A stretch of DNA of 58,320 nt from Thiotrichaceae bacterium (GCA_023144895.1 JAGLEV010000001.1:1-58320); one strand, 5' to 3'; positions 16,801 to 26,288 are shown, counted from the first letter of the stretch. Notes: generated from the sequence alone by a model not told the origin. Made by a program: numbers and translations.

Positions 16801-17562
16801 CTCTATGAGGATGCTCAGACAATGTTGAAAAAAGTATTGTCTGAAAAGTGGATAGAAGCTCGTGCGGTTATTGGTTTTTTTCCTACGAATGCTGTGGGTG
16901 ATGATTTGGAGCTTTATGGTAATGAGAAACGTGACTCGGTATTAATGAACTTGCATCATATTCGGCAACAGATGGATCGGGGCGATAGAGAAGGGCGACG
17001 ACCTAATTTTTGTTTAAGTGATTATATTGCTCCTAAAGCAACGGGTGTTAAGGATTGGCTTGGTGCCTTTGCTGTTACCGCAGGGGTGAATGCAAAAGAA
17101 CGAGTCGAAGCGTATCGTAAAGAACTTGATGATTATAACGGCATTTTATTGGAAGCTATTTGTGACCGTTTTGCGGAGGCGATGGCAGAACGAATGCATG
17201 AACGAGTGCGTAAAGAGTTCTGGGCATATGATAAAGATGAAAGTCTGAGTAATGATGAGATTATTAAAGAAGGCTATCAAGGTATTCGTCCTGCACCAGG
17301 CTATCCTGCATGCCCTGATCATACGGAGAAAGGATTATTGTGGTCATTACTGGGGGTGGAAGAGCGTATTGGAATGCAGTTAACGGATTCTTATGCCATG
17401 TTCCCCGCCGCTTCTGTGTCGGGTTGGTTCTTTGCCCATCCTGAAACACGTTACTTTGGTACCGGTAAAATACAACTTGATCAGGTCGAGGATTATGCTC
17501 AACGTAAAGGTTTTAGTGATGCTGAAGTGAATAAGTGGTTAGCACCGATTATTAGTGATTAG
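13819..17562 (+). CDS. metH: Cobalamin-dependent methionine synthase
   Basis: A 1247-residue four-module enzyme that moves a methyl group from methyltetrahydrofolate through cobalamin to homocysteine. In order: the homocysteine domain with [12 protein letters not shown] and the zinc ligand [10 protein letters not shown] near 305; the pterin domain ([18 protein letters not shown], about 352); the B12 domain with [19 protein letters not shown], whose histidine ligates cobalt, at about 755; and the activation domain ending [27 protein letters not shown]. All modules are intact at the usual length. No cobalamin or SAH riboswitch was recognised in the 226 bp upstream. It is likely monocistronic. 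Confidence 0.97.
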   Translation: MSLKKQIISNLQQRILVLDGAMGTMIQRHKLTEEDYRGERFADWHCDVKGNNDLLVLSQPEIIQSIHEEYLNAGADILETNTFNSTRIAMADYEMEDLSYEINVEAARLASESAKKFSTPEKPRYVAGVLGPTNRTASISPDVNDPGFRNVSFDELVEAYVESTKALIEGGADIIMIETIFDTLNAKAAVFAVKKAFNEIGESYPIMISGTITDRSGRTLSGQTTEAFYNALNHAEPISFGLNCALGPDLLRQYVKDLSSICNTRISAHPNAGLPNEFGEYDLFPNEMAAHIREWAESGFLNIVGGCCGSSPDHIAAIARAVADVKPREIPELPVQCRLSGLEPFNIGKDSLFVNVGERTNVTGSLRFKRLIKEEDYDTALEVALDQVNAGAQVIDINMDEGLLESKECMVRFLNLIASEPDISRVPIMVDSSKWDIIEAGLKCIQGKGIVNSISMKEGVDNFLRQARLIRQYGAAVIVMAFDEKGQADTRERKIEICSKAYHLLVDTVGFPPEDIIFDPNIFAIGTGIEEHHNYAVDFIEATKEITDTLPHALISGGVSNVSFSFRGNNPVREAIHAVFLYHAIQNGMQMGIVNAAQLAIIDDLPKALREAVEDLVLNKREDATERLMDIAGDYLGDGVKKGPSKEDAEWRKLPIEKRLEHALVKGIDAFVVEDTEAVRAKLGRPIEVIEGPLMDGMNVVGDLFGDGKMFLPQVVKSARVMKKAVAYLMPYLEDEKEGCELKANGKILMATVKGDVHDIGKNIVGVVLQCNNYEIIDMGVMVATDDIINKAIEEKVDIVGLSGLITPSLEEMTYVASEMERRGLNIPLLIGGATTSKVHTAVKIDPSYHGAVIHVADASRAVGVAGQLLSEAKRDAYIAEIKQMYDDVRVKRAKNQRVKKSATLVQARANKAPIDWSASQPIEPHFLATQQASTDEYSVEYPEKGGVVIEFNDYELNDLVERIDWTQFFRSWQLAGKFPAILKDKVVGKEATALYEDAQTMLKKVLSEKWIEARAVIGFFPTNAVGDDLELYGNEKRDSVLMNLHHIRQQMDRGDREGRRPNFCLSDYIAPKATGVKDWLGAFAVTAGVNAKERVEAYRKELDDYNGILLEAICDRFAEAMAERMHERVRKEFWAYDKDESLSNDEIIKEGYQGIRPAPGYPACPDHTEKGLLWSLLGVEERIGMQLTDSYAMFPAASVSGWFFAHPETRYFGTGKIQLDQVEDYAQRKGFSDAEVNKWLAPIISD

Positions 17563-17590
17563 ACTTGGTGTTTAATGGTCTTTAATGTGA

Positions 17591-17628
17591 ATTAAGAGCG
17601 GGTGCTTAACTTACATTTAGCTCTTAAT
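17591..17628 (+). terminator. Inverted repeat after metH
   Basis: ATTAAGAGC (17591-17599) and GCTCTTAAT (17620-17628) are perfect 9-bp arms with a 20-nt loop, about 30 bp after the metH stop. The loop is long and no T-run follows, so confidence is limited. Confidence 0.35.
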
Positions 17629-17697
17629 ACATATTAAGCGCTTGGCTTTGAAAAAAATAGCGGAAAATATGGGAATTTTTGAAAATAACTGTTACTT

Positions 17698-17745
17698 TTT
17701 ACTGTAGTAGACCGTAGAGATTTTCTTCAGTCTCATGACAGTAAA
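17698..17745 (+). promoter_or_regulatory. Inverted repeat upstream of oppB
   Basis: TTTACTGT (17698-17705) and ACAGTAAA (17738-17745) are perfect 8-bp arms, ending 18 bp before the oppB start. It could be an operator for the oppBCDF operon or a leader hairpin. There is no good Shine-Dalgarno between it and the start codon. Confidence 0.3.
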
Positions 17746-17763
17746 CAATCATAGAATTTTTAT

Positions 17764-18684
17764 ATGTTTCGATATCTCATTAAGCGGCTTAAAATTGCAA
17801 TTCCTACCTTGTTCGTAGTGATTACCGCCGCCTTCTTCCTCATTCGTCTAGCACCAGGAGGGCCGTTTGATACAGAGAAGCCAATCCCTCCAGAAATTGC
17901 TGCCAATATTGAAAAGGTTTACCATCTGAATGAGCCATTACTAGTGCAGTACGGCTATTATATTTGGAATCTACTACACGGTGATTTTGGTCTTTCTTTT
18001 AAATACCAAGATTACACCGTCACCGAGTTAATTTTGCAGGGTTTTCCAGTATCCTTGAGCTTAGGTGTCACGGCGATGTTTTTGGCACTGATTATTGGTA
18101 TTGGCTTGGGGTTTTTTGCTGCGATTAGACAGCACTCTTGGTTAGATCACATGATAATGAGCTTTGCAATGATTGGCATTGCTATTCCTAACTTTGTGGT
18201 TGCACCTTTATTGGCATTGATTTTTGGTGTTTTGCTGGGATGGTTGCCCACAGGGGGTTGGGGCTCATGGCAGCAAATGATTTTGCCTGTCATTGCCTTG
18301 AGTTTGCCACAAGTTGCCATTATTGCCCGAATGACTCGTGCTAGCTTATTAGAAACCCTACACAGCCCCTACATGGATACTGCTAGAGCCAAAGGTATGC
18401 CAATGCGTATTATCTTATTCCGTCACGCCATTAAGCCTACTTTATTACCCGTTATCTCATGGCTAGGACCTGCAACAGCCGCTTTAATTACAGGCTCTGT
18501 TGTGATAGAACAAATCTTTGGTTTACCGGGTATTGGGCGCTACTTTGTCAATGGTGCATTAAATCGAGATTACACCTTAGTAATGGGTGTCGTGGTGTTC
18601 TATGCCGCCTTGATTATCTTAATGAACTTACTGGTTGATTTGCTTTATGCTGTGATTGATCCACGCATTAGGAGGGACAACTAG
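17764..18684 (+). CDS. oppB: Oligopeptide ABC transporter permease OppB
   Basis: A 306-residue inner-membrane permease subunit with six membrane helices. It aligns closely with E. coli OppB from the first residues (MFRYLIKRLKIAIPTLFVVI), through HGDFGLSFKYQDYTVTELI, to the cytoplasmic EAA loop TARAKGMPMRIILFRHAIKPTLLPV and GLPGIGRYFVNGALNRDYTLV. It pairs with OppC to form the channel. It is the first gene of a tightly overlapping oppBCDF operon. Confidence 0.95.
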   Translation: MFRYLIKRLKIAIPTLFVVITAAFFLIRLAPGGPFDTEKPIPPEIAANIEKVYHLNEPLLVQYGYYIWNLLHGDFGLSFKYQDYTVTELILQGFPVSLSLGVTAMFLALIIGIGLGFFAAIRQHSWLDHMIMSFAMIGIAIPNFVVAPLLALIFGVLLGWLPTGGWGSWQQMILPVIALSLPQVAIIARMTRASLLETLHSPYMDTARAKGMPMRIILFRHAIKPTLLPVISWLGPATAALITGSVVIEQIFGLPGIGRYFVNGALNRDYTLVMGVVVFYAALIILMNLLVDLLYAVIDPRIRRDN

Positions 18685-19553
18685 TGTCGACACAAAGCAA
18701 GCAATTACTCTCTCCAAATCAAGTCATCTTTAAGTCTTTAATCAATAATAAAATTATGTTGCTTAGTCTGATTATCTTGATATTGATTGGTCTAGCGACG
18801 GTCTTAGCACCACTGCTAAGCCCTTGGGAGCTAGGCGAAGTGGACTGGGATAATATCAATACTGCTCCAGACTGGGTAACACAACACTATTTTGGTACTG
18901 ACCCCAATGGACGGGATTTATTTGTTCATACCCTACATGGTGGCCGTACTTCGCTGATGGTCGGCATACTTGCTGCAATGGTCAGTTTATTTATTGGTGT
19001 CTTTTACGGTGCGATTGCAGGCTATTTAGGGGGTTGGACAGATACTTTAATGATGCGTTTTGTTGATGTGTTGTATGCCTTGCCTTTTATGTTCTTTGTT
19101 ATTTTGCTAACCGTTTACTTTGGTAAAAGTATCTGGTTAATCTTTATTGCTATTGGTGCGGTAGAGTGGCTGACGATGGCGCGGATTGTTAGAGGTCAAA
19201 CATTATCATTAAAAGAACGCGCTTTTGTCAGTGCCGCAAAAGTCGCTGGAGCAGGGCATTTTGCTATTATCCGTCGGCATATTATTCCTAATGCACTCGG
19301 ACCTGTGATTGTTTATGTCACTTTAAGTGTGCCGCAGATTATTTTATTTGAATCCTTCTTAAGTTTTCTGGGTCTAGGAGTACAAGAGCCGATGACGTCA
19401 TGGGGTGTTTTGATTAATGAAGGAGCGCAACAAATGGAATCAGCACCATGGTTATTGATTTTTCCTGCAACATTTTTGGCAGTGACTTTATTTTGTTTGA
19501 ATTTTATTGGTGATGGTTTACGTGATATTTTAGACACCAAGGATCGCACATGA
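18684..19553 (+). CDS. oppC: Oligopeptide ABC transporter permease OppC
   Basis: A 289-residue permease subunit. The N-terminal OppC-N segment has one membrane helix, followed by HYFGTDPNGRDLFVHTLHGGRTSL and the EAA loop SAAKVAGAGHFAIIRRHIIPNALGP, as in OppC/DppC proteins. The GTG start at 18684 overlaps the oppB stop by one base (TAGTG) and is preceded by GGAGGG, showing translational coupling. It forms the channel with OppB. Confidence 0.94.
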   Translation: MSTQSKQLLSPNQVIFKSLINNKIMLLSLIILILIGLATVLAPLLSPWELGEVDWDNINTAPDWVTQHYFGTDPNGRDLFVHTLHGGRTSLMVGILAAMVSLFIGVFYGAIAGYLGGWTDTLMMRFVDVLYALPFMFFVILLTVYFGKSIWLIFIAIGAVEWLTMARIVRGQTLSLKERAFVSAAKVAGAGHFAIIRRHIIPNALGPVIVYVTLSVPQIILFESFLSFLGLGVQEPMTSWGVLINEGAQQMESAPWLLIFPATFLAVTLFCLNFIGDGLRDILDTKDRT

Positions 19554-20509
19554 CAGCCCCTTTATTGAGTATTGATGATTTACAGATTCGCTATTCTCTT
19601 GATGATCAAACCATTCATGCTTTGCGTGGTGTGACTTTAGACATTTATGCAGGGCAAAGTACTGCAGTTGTTGGTGAATCGGGTTCAGGAAAGAGTCAAT
19701 TATTTCAAGCCGTGATGGGGCTGCTGTCATCAAGTGCTGAGGTTTCTGGCTCTATTCACTTTGCCAATCAATCATTACTAGAGGGAGAGAGTCCTGTGAA
19801 GTCATTGCGTGGTAAAGAAATGAGCCTGATTATGCAAAATGCAATGACGGCTTTAAACCCTTATTTAAAAATTGGTGTGCAATTAATAGAGGTTCTACAA
19901 TACCACCAAGGTATGAGCTATCAAGAATCTCATCAATCTGCGATAAACATGTTAGAAAAAGTCCAACTAAAGCAAGCCGCTCAGTGTTTACAACGCTATC
20001 CCCATGAATTATCAGGAGGGATGCAACAACGTGTTTTAATTGCGATGGCTTTATTATGTCATCCTAAATTATTGATTGCTGATGAGCCAACAACGGCTTT
20101 AGATGTGAGTACTCAACAAGAAATTGTTAATTTATTAGCACAAATTCATCAATATGAAAAAAATGCTCTGGTTTTTATTACTCATGATTTATCGTTGGTG
20201 TCTAAACTCTGTCAGCGTATTGTCGTGATGTATGCTGGGCGAGTGATTGAAGTAGGGGATGTGAGTACGCTAATGACCAAGGCACAACATCCCTATACTC
20301 AAGCATTATTACAAGCTGCTTTTATTCAAAAGCAGGATCGAGATAAGCCTTTAGTTCATATTAAAGGTGTCCCCATGAATCCAATGGAAGAAGACCAAGG
20401 CTGTGCTTTTGCACCTCGGTGCCATCAGGTAATGGCACAATGTAATCAAGAAATTCCCATGATGGATGACTCAGGTGTTGCTTGTTTTATTGCTAAAGGA
20501 GAGAGGTGA
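19550..20509 (+). CDS. oppD: Oligopeptide ABC transporter ATPase OppD
   Basis: A 319-residue ATP-binding subunit. Walker A is GESGSGKS (about 42-49), the signature is LSGGMQQRV, Walker B is LLIADEPTTALD, and the switch histidine is in ITHDLSLV. The C-terminal oligopeptide-type extension carries CAFAPRCHQVMAQC, with cysteines typical of this subfamily. ATG overlaps the oppC stop by four bases (ATGA). It powers peptide import with OppF. Confidence 0.94.
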   Translation: MTAPLLSIDDLQIRYSLDDQTIHALRGVTLDIYAGQSTAVVGESGSGKSQLFQAVMGLLSSSAEVSGSIHFANQSLLEGESPVKSLRGKEMSLIMQNAMTALNPYLKIGVQLIEVLQYHQGMSYQESHQSAINMLEKVQLKQAAQCLQRYPHELSGGMQQRVLIAMALLCHPKLLIADEPTTALDVSTQQEIVNLLAQIHQYEKNALVFITHDLSLVSKLCQRIVVMYAGRVIEVGDVSTLMTKAQHPYTQALLQAAFIQKQDRDKPLVHIKGVPMNPMEEDQGCAFAPRCHQVMAQCNQEIPMMDDSGVACFIAKGER

Positions 20510-21270
20510 TGTCAGTGAGCCCTTTGTTAGCGGTGCAAGATTTAACCGTTTCCTATCCATCCTCTGTGGGTCATATTGAGATTATTAAACAATTAAGTTT
20601 TGCTATTGCTCAAGGTGAGGTCGTTGGCTTAGTGGGAGAATCAGGTTGTGGTAAGTCAACCTTGGCAAAAGCTGTGTGTCATTTAGCTAGCTATCAAGCA
20701 GGTTCGATACAATGGCGTGGTAATGATTTGGCTCACTTGAATCCACAACAGCTACAACAATATCGACAAGGTTTGCAGCTTATTTTTCAATCCCCTCAAG
20801 ATGCTTTAGATCCAAGAATGACCATTGCTCAGTCAATCATGGAGCCATTAGATTATCTTACTTCATTGAACTTAAAAGAAAAGCAAGCAAGACTAGTCGC
20901 GGTGCTAGCCGAGGTTGGCTTGGAGCAGGCTTTTGCAGGACGCTATCCCCATGAGCTATCGGGTGGGCAGTGTCAGCGGGTTAATATTGCTCGGGCTTTA
21001 ATTGTAAAACCTCAGTTATTGGTCTGTGATGAGGCGGTCAGTTCTTTGGATGTATCGATGCAGTCGCAGATTATTAATTTATTAAGGCAGCTACACTATC
21101 AGCATGGTATGAGTTTATTGTATATTTCTCATGACATTAATAGTGTGCGCTATCTTTGTGATCGCATGATGGTGATGCGTAACGGTCAAATAGTTGAGGA
21201 TATTGCTACGGATAGGATTGAGGATACCAAGCATTTGTATACTCGTCGCTTGTTGAGTTTATCGATTTAG
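20509..21270 (+). CDS. oppF: Oligopeptide ABC transporter ATPase OppF, short form
   Basis: A protein of about 253 residues with Walker A GESGCGKST, signature LSGGQCQRV, Walker B LLVCDEAVSSLD and switch ISHDINSV. It is shorter than usual OppF (about 320-335) because it ends soon after the nucleotide-binding domain and lacks the C-terminal oligo/HPY extension that its partner OppD keeps. The longest frame begins GTG 20506, but ATG 20509 overlaps the oppD stop by one base (TGATG) after AGGAGAGG and is preferred. Confidence 0.9.
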   Translation: MSVSPLLAVQDLTVSYPSSVGHIEIIKQLSFAIAQGEVVGLVGESGCGKSTLAKAVCHLASYQAGSIQWRGNDLAHLNPQQLQQYRQGLQLIFQSPQDALDPRMTIAQSIMEPLDYLTSLNLKEKQARLVAVLAEVGLEQAFAGRYPHELSGGQCQRVNIARALIVKPQLLVCDEAVSSLDVSMQSQIINLLRQLHYQHGMSLLYISHDINSVRYLCDRMMVMRNGQIVEDIATDRIEDTKHLYTRRLLSLSI

Positions 21271-21623
21271 TGGATAAGTAGACCTTTGTGTAGTATGAAT
21301 ACCTCATACAAAGCTTTATCATGATTATTTTCTTTTTGCAGTCGATATGTTAGGCTTTAGCAGATCACAAACTGGGCTTTTAAATCAGCAATTTATATCA
21401 ACTATCTACTATTCTGGCTAATGTTCTCTCATCTTTTTCAATAGACCGTTAATTTGCTATTTTGGGGCATTTATCCGACAAATGAAAAAAATAGCAAAAA
21501 ATAGCATGGGTTTGATCTCTAGAGAGATAAGGTTTTTGAAAAATTACTATAATCACATCATACTTTATTTTATCTATCAATATGATAGCTATCACTCTAT
21601 TTAATTTAATATACTAATTTATA
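21271..21623. other. 353-bp intergenic region after oppF
   Basis: It holds a hairpin just after oppF (about 21284-21313; CTTTG...TATGA paired with TCATACAAAG, with a bulge), which may end the opp transcript, and an 11-bp inverted repeat at 21453-21499 upstream of the next gene. No coding frame or RNA gene was recognised. Confidence 0.5.
21453..21499. promoter_or_regulatory. 11-bp inverted repeat upstream of the CBM9-like protein gene
   Basis: TTTGCTATTTT (21453-21463) and AAAATAGCAAA (21489-21499) are perfectly complementary with a 25-nt spacer. The right arm sits in GAAAAAAATAGC, which also occurs upstream of oppB near 17650. It may be an operator; a hairpin is also possible. Confidence 0.35.
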
Positions 21624-24083
21624 ATGAAAACACGCACATTTATTCTTGTTATTACTGTCTTATTTCCAGTAATGGGGTTCGCTGCTTTTGTTTTATTGTC
21701 AAAACAAATAGCACCAGAAAGACAGGCAAAGCTCTTGATTTCTGAAAAAGCGACATTATCTAAAAATATAGCACCAAGAGAAGCCAACGCTTCCGACTCA
21801 GAGAGAGCAATCAATACACCGTCTGGCTTGAAAGTTATCTATCCAAAGTCGAATAATCGCCAATCTCCATTAGGTATTAATGCCAATGAAGCCTTTGAGC
21901 AAGATGCCAGTATTCCTTTTATTGACTTATTTCGTGTTGCCACACCTTTTCATGAAAATATACGTTGTCGTGCACAAGATAAGCCTTGTTTAACGAGTGC
22001 TGAGGTTGAATATGATAAAAATGGCTGGCCAAAGAAGCTTAATGGAGGTCAGGCAGGAGTCTTTTTCTTACGCAATGTTGCTTTGGCTGCATTTCCTAAA
22101 GGTCTTTATGATGTCCTTTATGATGGTGAGGGAGAGCTGGAATTTAAACAAAATGCTGAGCTAGTCTCCCGTCATGCTGGTAATGATAAGATCAAATTAA
22201 GTGCTCGCTCTGATGGTTTTATGACTGCCGTGTTGATTATAAAAAAATCTAATCCTGACAATCCCATTCGTAATATTCGAATTCTAATGCCAGGAGGGAT
22301 TTGTCAGAATAATCCTTATCAGCATGTGGCTAGTGCATCAGATTGTTCAAGTGATGCACCTTTTATGTCTTTCAAAAAGGAGCATAAGGCCATTGTTTTT
22401 AATCCTGATTATTTGAACTTTATGAAGGACTTCAGCTTGATTCGCTTTATGCCAATGTCAGGGATAACACGAAATAAAGATAAACATTGGGGGCAGCGTC
22501 CTCATTTAGAGGAAGCAACATGGGGAGGAATTTATGGTTCTCGTGGTGTGCCTTTAGAAGTGCAGGTTGACCTTGCTAATCGCTTAAATGCAGATCCTTG
22601 GTTGAATGTGCCACATGGGGCAGATGACGACTATATGACACGTTTTGCACAATATGTTTATGATCATCTGTCAAAGAATTTAACCCCACATATTGAATAC
22701 ACTAATGAAGCATGGAATGCGACCTTTATTCATAACGAGCACATGCAAAAGATGGGCTTAAAGGAAGGTCTTGATAAGAATGCTTTACGTGCAGGTTATT
22801 TTTACTATGCCAAGCGTTCGCTAGAATATTTTAAGATATGGGAAGGTATTTATGGTGGGCATGATCGCTTTGTACGGATTATTGGTGGCTGGGATACACG
22901 ACCTGATATTAGTGGAGTCATTCTTGCCTATAAAGATACTTATAAACAGGTGGATGCCTTAGCTATTGCGCCTTATGTTGGTGGTAATTTACGCGGGTTT
23001 AGAGCCTCAAAAACAGTGGATGAAATTTTCCATTTATTGACCGATGAAAAGTCTTATCGCTCTTTACCTAAGGTATTGGATGAGATTAGTAAGCAAGCAG
23101 ATTTAGCGAAAAAATTTGGTGTACACCTGATCGCTTATGAAGGCGGGCAAGGTCTAGTTGATTGGGCAACAAAAAAGCCAGATCAGCATCCGAATCCTTT
23201 GTTTTTTGGAGCTAACCGTGATGAGCGTATGGCAAAGCTTTATCTTCAAATTTACCAACAATGGAAAAAGCGGGGCGGGGATATGTTTGTATCCTTTAGT
23301 GCGCCAAGAAGTTGTAACTGGAATGGTTGCTGGGGTTTGAAAGAGCACATTCGCCAAGATCTAGATAAAGCACCTAAGCTAAGAGCTTCTCTGGATTATA
23401 TTGGCTCAACTAAACGCTGGTGGGATTATGCCAAAGAGAAAAACAAGGCAAAGTCAGCAAACATCCAACACTATTTGAAAGTTAAGGGTGGAAAAGAGCC
23501 GCGTATTGTGACTCGCCCTGCAAAAAAACCAGAGCATAATTTTCGCTTAGAGACACCTCGTGCATTGTATATGCAGCTTGAAGGTGAGGAGTGGGATAAG
23601 CGTGATTTGTCGGCAAAATGGCAAGTGAAATGGAATAAAGAAAGCTTATTTCTCAATGTGAAGGTTTATGATAAAGAAGAAAAATCAGACTCAGATGATC
23701 CACGACAGGATGATTCAATCGAGTTCTTTATTGATGGTGATAATAGTCGTAATGCAAAATATGATGGTAAGAATGACTTTCATTTTGTCTTTCCTCGTGA
23801 TCAATCAAAAGTCTCACTAGGCATTAATTCACCTTCTGGAGTCGGTAGTGACCTACCATTTACTATTGTTAAAAAATATGATGGTTATGAATTACATGTT
23901 GAAATCCCTTGGAAAATGATTGGTGTGACACCTAAGGTTGCTAATAAAATAGGTTTTGATGTCATTGTGAATGATGATGATGACGGTGGTGATCGTGATG
24001 CGCGTATTGCTTGGGCAACCGATAGTTTAAAAGTAGACCGTAATCCTCGAAAGTTTGGTGTTGTTTTGATTAGTGGTCGATAG
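21624..24083 (+). CDS. Secreted glycosidase-like protein with C-terminal CBM9-like domain
   Basis: An 819-residue exported protein with an N-terminal signal anchor (residues 5-26). The middle, about 75-610, looks like a TIM-barrel glycoside hydrolase: HIEYTNEAWNATF (NE, probable acid/base) at about 358, and LIAYEGGQGLVDWA (probable nucleophile Glu) at about 508. The C-terminal 180 residues (ALYMQLEGEEWDKRDLSAKW to FGVVLIS) resemble a family 9 carbohydrate-binding domain with an acidic loop DDDDGGDRDA. It probably acts on an outer polysaccharide. From memory, similar proteins are often labelled cellulose-binding. The exact GH family is not identified. It has its own upstream region and no partner genes. 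Confidence 0.75.
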   Translation: MKTRTFILVITVLFPVMGFAAFVLLSKQIAPERQAKLLISEKATLSKNIAPREANASDSERAINTPSGLKVIYPKSNNRQSPLGINANEAFEQDASIPFIDLFRVATPFHENIRCRAQDKPCLTSAEVEYDKNGWPKKLNGGQAGVFFLRNVALAAFPKGLYDVLYDGEGELEFKQNAELVSRHAGNDKIKLSARSDGFMTAVLIIKKSNPDNPIRNIRILMPGGICQNNPYQHVASASDCSSDAPFMSFKKEHKAIVFNPDYLNFMKDFSLIRFMPMSGITRNKDKHWGQRPHLEEATWGGIYGSRGVPLEVQVDLANRLNADPWLNVPHGADDDYMTRFAQYVYDHLSKNLTPHIEYTNEAWNATFIHNEHMQKMGLKEGLDKNALRAGYFYYAKRSLEYFKIWEGIYGGHDRFVRIIGGWDTRPDISGVILAYKDTYKQVDALAIAPYVGGNLRGFRASKTVDEIFHLLTDEKSYRSLPKVLDEISKQADLAKKFGVHLIAYEGGQGLVDWATKKPDQHPNPLFFGANRDERMAKLYLQIYQQWKKRGGDMFVSFSAPRSCNWNGCWGLKEHIRQDLDKAPKLRASLDYIGSTKRWWDYAKEKNKAKSANIQHYLKVKGGKEPRIVTRPAKKPEHNFRLETPRALYMQLEGEEWDKRDLSAKWQVKWNKESLFLNVKVYDKEEKSDSDDPRQDDSIEFFIDGDNSRNAKYDGKNDFHFVFPRDQSKVSLGINSPSGVGSDLPFTIVKKYDGYELHVEIPWKMIGVTPKVANKIGFDVIVNDDDDGGDRDARIAWATDSLKVDRNPRKFGVVLISGR

Positions 24084-24160
24084 TACTCATTTCATTAATG
24101 AACCTCTAGACAATAGGGGGTATTTTTGGGCATAATCATTGATAGCCTGTTTTTTATCAG

Positions 24161-24190
24161 CAATTCCCGTTAGATTTTAACGGGAGATTG
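24161..24190 (+). terminator. Strong hairpin after the CBM9-like protein gene
   Basis: TCCCGTTA (24165-24172) and TAACGGGA (24178-24185) form a perfect 8-bp stem with a 5-nt loop. The stem extends with CAAT/ATTG across a one-base bulge. It lies about 80 bp after the stop codon and has no T-tract on the plus strand. Confidence 0.5.
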
Positions 24191-24315
24191 ATCGTACCCA
24201 TTCTTCTAAAAAATTAAATATTACAAAGCTTTATAAGACTACTTTCATACGGCTCACAGAAGCAACGAGAACGACTGGTTTTTTATAGGTCATTTATTAA
24301 ATTAGGGTGTTGTCG

Positions 24316-25197
24316 ATGAGTCGTAAAAAGCTGTTTTCAAAGTTTAAAGATGGATCTGCATATTTTGGGTTTCTTGATATTGATATCAAAGGTAAATATC
24401 AAGGCTGTGGAGGGTTTTGTCGTTATATTTTTCAGTCTTTAGCGGCTGGTATTTTTGTCGCTGTGATGACTTCTTTATTATTTCTGTGGCAAGGCAATGA
24501 TGCTGCACGTTATATGATTTTATCCTCGATCGGTGCTAGTGCTTTTCTGGTTTTTGGCGCTCCTGGACTAGCGACATCAAAACCTTTAAAGGTCATCTTT
24601 GGACATTCTATTGCAGTCATTGTTGGGGGCGGGGTATTTTTTCTTCGAGAGGAAATCTTTGGTGCAGGTTTTGTGCCAACGGCTTTTGTGGTAGCCGCTT
24701 TGCTATCAGTGTCACTAGCAACTTTCTTTATGATTGCCTTAAGCTTTGAGCATCCCCCTGCAACAGGAACCGCATTAGCATTGGCTATCTATACTTCTCA
24801 TCCATCTGAGCATATTTTTATTTTAGTTAGTTTCATTCTAGTCTCAGCGGCAGTGCTAGGATTTATTCATCATAAACGCTATAAGGAAGATGGTTTTAAA
24901 GCCATGACAGGTATTGATAGTGGTACTTTGAAAAAATTCAAACAATATCGCAAGCAAGGGGAAAACATATTATTAACCATACAGGACTTAGCAAAGGCAA
25001 AACCTAAAGATATTTATTTTGCACTAGGGGGGAATAGCGATGGAAGTACGGCTAAACACTTCTGTCATAAAAAAGTCGAGGTGAATAATTTTAATGATGA
25101 ATGCTGTCCTATCTTCCAAATGTGGATTGATCAAGCAAAGGGACAGATAGAGAAAGAAAAAGGTTATAGTCGTTGGACGCTACGAGATTTATTTTAG
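24316..25197 (+). CDS. HPP-family integral membrane protein
   Basis: A protein of about 293 residues. The membrane half (about 40-195) has five or six helices and the family motifs SSIGASAFLVFGAPGLATSKP and FEHPPATGTALALAI, the HPP signature. The C-terminal 100 residues are soluble, with two cysteines in DECCPIFQ. HPP proteins have been linked to nitrite transport in chloroplasts and cyanobacteria; the function here is open. The longest frame starts GTG 24307, but ATG 24316 follows AGGG at 8 nt and is preferred. Confidence 0.8.
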   Translation: MSRKKLFSKFKDGSAYFGFLDIDIKGKYQGCGGFCRYIFQSLAAGIFVAVMTSLLFLWQGNDAARYMILSSIGASAFLVFGAPGLATSKPLKVIFGHSIAVIVGGGVFFLREEIFGAGFVPTAFVVAALLSVSLATFFMIALSFEHPPATGTALALAIYTSHPSEHIFILVSFILVSAAVLGFIHHKRYKEDGFKAMTGIDSGTLKKFKQYRKQGENILLTIQDLAKAKPKDIYFALGGNSDGSTAKHFCHKKVEVNNFNDECCPIFQMWIDQAKGQIEKEKGYSRWTLRDLF

Positions 25198-25386
25198 GAT
25201 GCCATTTTTACCTATTATAACTGGTTGCTTGAGGCGTATAGGCTTAAAAAAGCTATGAATTTTAAGATGATTGTAATATAGTAGCGTGGCTAATGTCTGG
25301 TTCATCATGATGTAGGTTCCGATTAAAAATAATAAGGGGCTACTGTTGATCGATAGATAATTAACTTCTGCTTCACTGGTCTTCAA
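25189..25386 (-). CDS. Possible small membrane peptide
   Basis: A 65-residue open frame starting with TTG 25386, preceded by AGGAG only 3 nt away. It has one hydrophobic segment (PLLFLIGTYIMM) and a basic tail. It fills the gap between the HPP gene, whose end it overlaps by 9 bp, and the divergent transglycosylase gene 29 bp away. There is no homologue I recognise, and it may be chance. Confidence 0.25.
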   Translation of the reverse strand: MKTSEAEVNYLSINSSPLLFLIGTYIMMNQTLATLLYYNHLKIHSFFKPIRLKQPVIIGKNGILK

Positions 25387-25415
25387 AATCTCCTAAATTA
25401 AATATTAAAATACTT

Positions 25416-26276
25416 ATGTTTAAAATAATCTTAATGTTAGCACCTCTTGTAATTGCTCTAGTCGTTCCTGTTAGTCATGCAAGAACCAGCTCTTGTATTA
25501 GTGGGGATGCTCAATACTTACTAAAAAAGAGTAATAAATATTTAACGGAAATCACTGCTGCTGCAAAAAAATACAAGGTAGATTCTGACCTGATTCGTTC
25601 AGTCATTGCGATTGAATCTTGCTTCAATGGTAAGGCGGTATCTCATGCTGGGGCACAAGGCTTGATGCAGTTGATACCAGACACAGCAGATCGTTTTGGT
25701 GTGACGGATAGTTTTGATGCTAAACAAAACATTTTTGCTGGAGCTAAATATTTACGTTGGCTTTCATTACGTTTTGATGGCAACCTTGATAAAGTTCTTG
25801 CAGGTTATAATGCAGGAGAAGGGAAGGTTGATAAATATAATGGTATTCCCCCTTATAGAGAAACTCAGCGCTATGTTAAAAATGTTACTGCTACCTATAA
25901 TAAATTAAAAGGTAAACCTTCTGCATTTTCTTTGAGAGGCAATTCATTGATTGCATCACAAGATTTGGATACGATTCGTTTACCTCCAAGTGCTAAGAAA
26001 AAGTCTAATCACCAAACTAGAGCCAGAGTACGACGTGATAAACTAAGCAACTTTCGTCGGGTGAGAGCACGTAGAGTTACTAGAGTACCCAGCAGACGCA
26101 GTAATCGTAATGTACAACAGGCAAAAAGTGTTCCTGTAAAGCCATGGGGCAAGCCTGGACGACAAGGTCTTGCTGTCTTACGCCAGCGTGCTCCCCATTT
26201 ATTTAAAAAGGGAACCTCAAGACTGTTTAAAAAGCGGGTTAGGTTGGTTCCGAAATTACAGCGTATTTATCGGTGA
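25416..26276 (+). CDS. Lytic transglycosylase, SLT domain
   Basis: A 286-residue exported enzyme that cleaves peptidoglycan glycan strands. The signal peptide ends near residue 22 (VSHA). The catalytic domain at about 45-165 shows IRSVIAIESCFNGKAVS with the catalytic Glu, GAQGLMQLIPDTADRFGV, AGAKYLRWLSLRF, VLAGYNAGEGKVDKY and IPPYRETQRYV, the full SLT family signature. The last 110 residues are very rich in Arg and Lys without a known domain, and could bind glycan or other polyanions. It is convergent with the TusE-like gene, 12 bp apart. Confidence 0.9.
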   Translation: MFKIILMLAPLVIALVVPVSHARTSSCISGDAQYLLKKSNKYLTEITAAAKKYKVDSDLIRSVIAIESCFNGKAVSHAGAQGLMQLIPDTADRFGVTDSFDAKQNIFAGAKYLRWLSLRFDGNLDKVLAGYNAGEGKVDKYNGIPPYRETQRYVKNVTATYNKLKGKPSAFSLRGNSLIASQDLDTIRLPPSAKKKSNHQTRARVRRDKLSNFRRVRARRVTRVPSRRSNRNVQQAKSVPVKPWGKPGRQGLAVLRQRAPHLFKKGTSRLFKKRVRLVPKLQRIYR

Positions 26277-26288
26277 AACATGCAAGTA

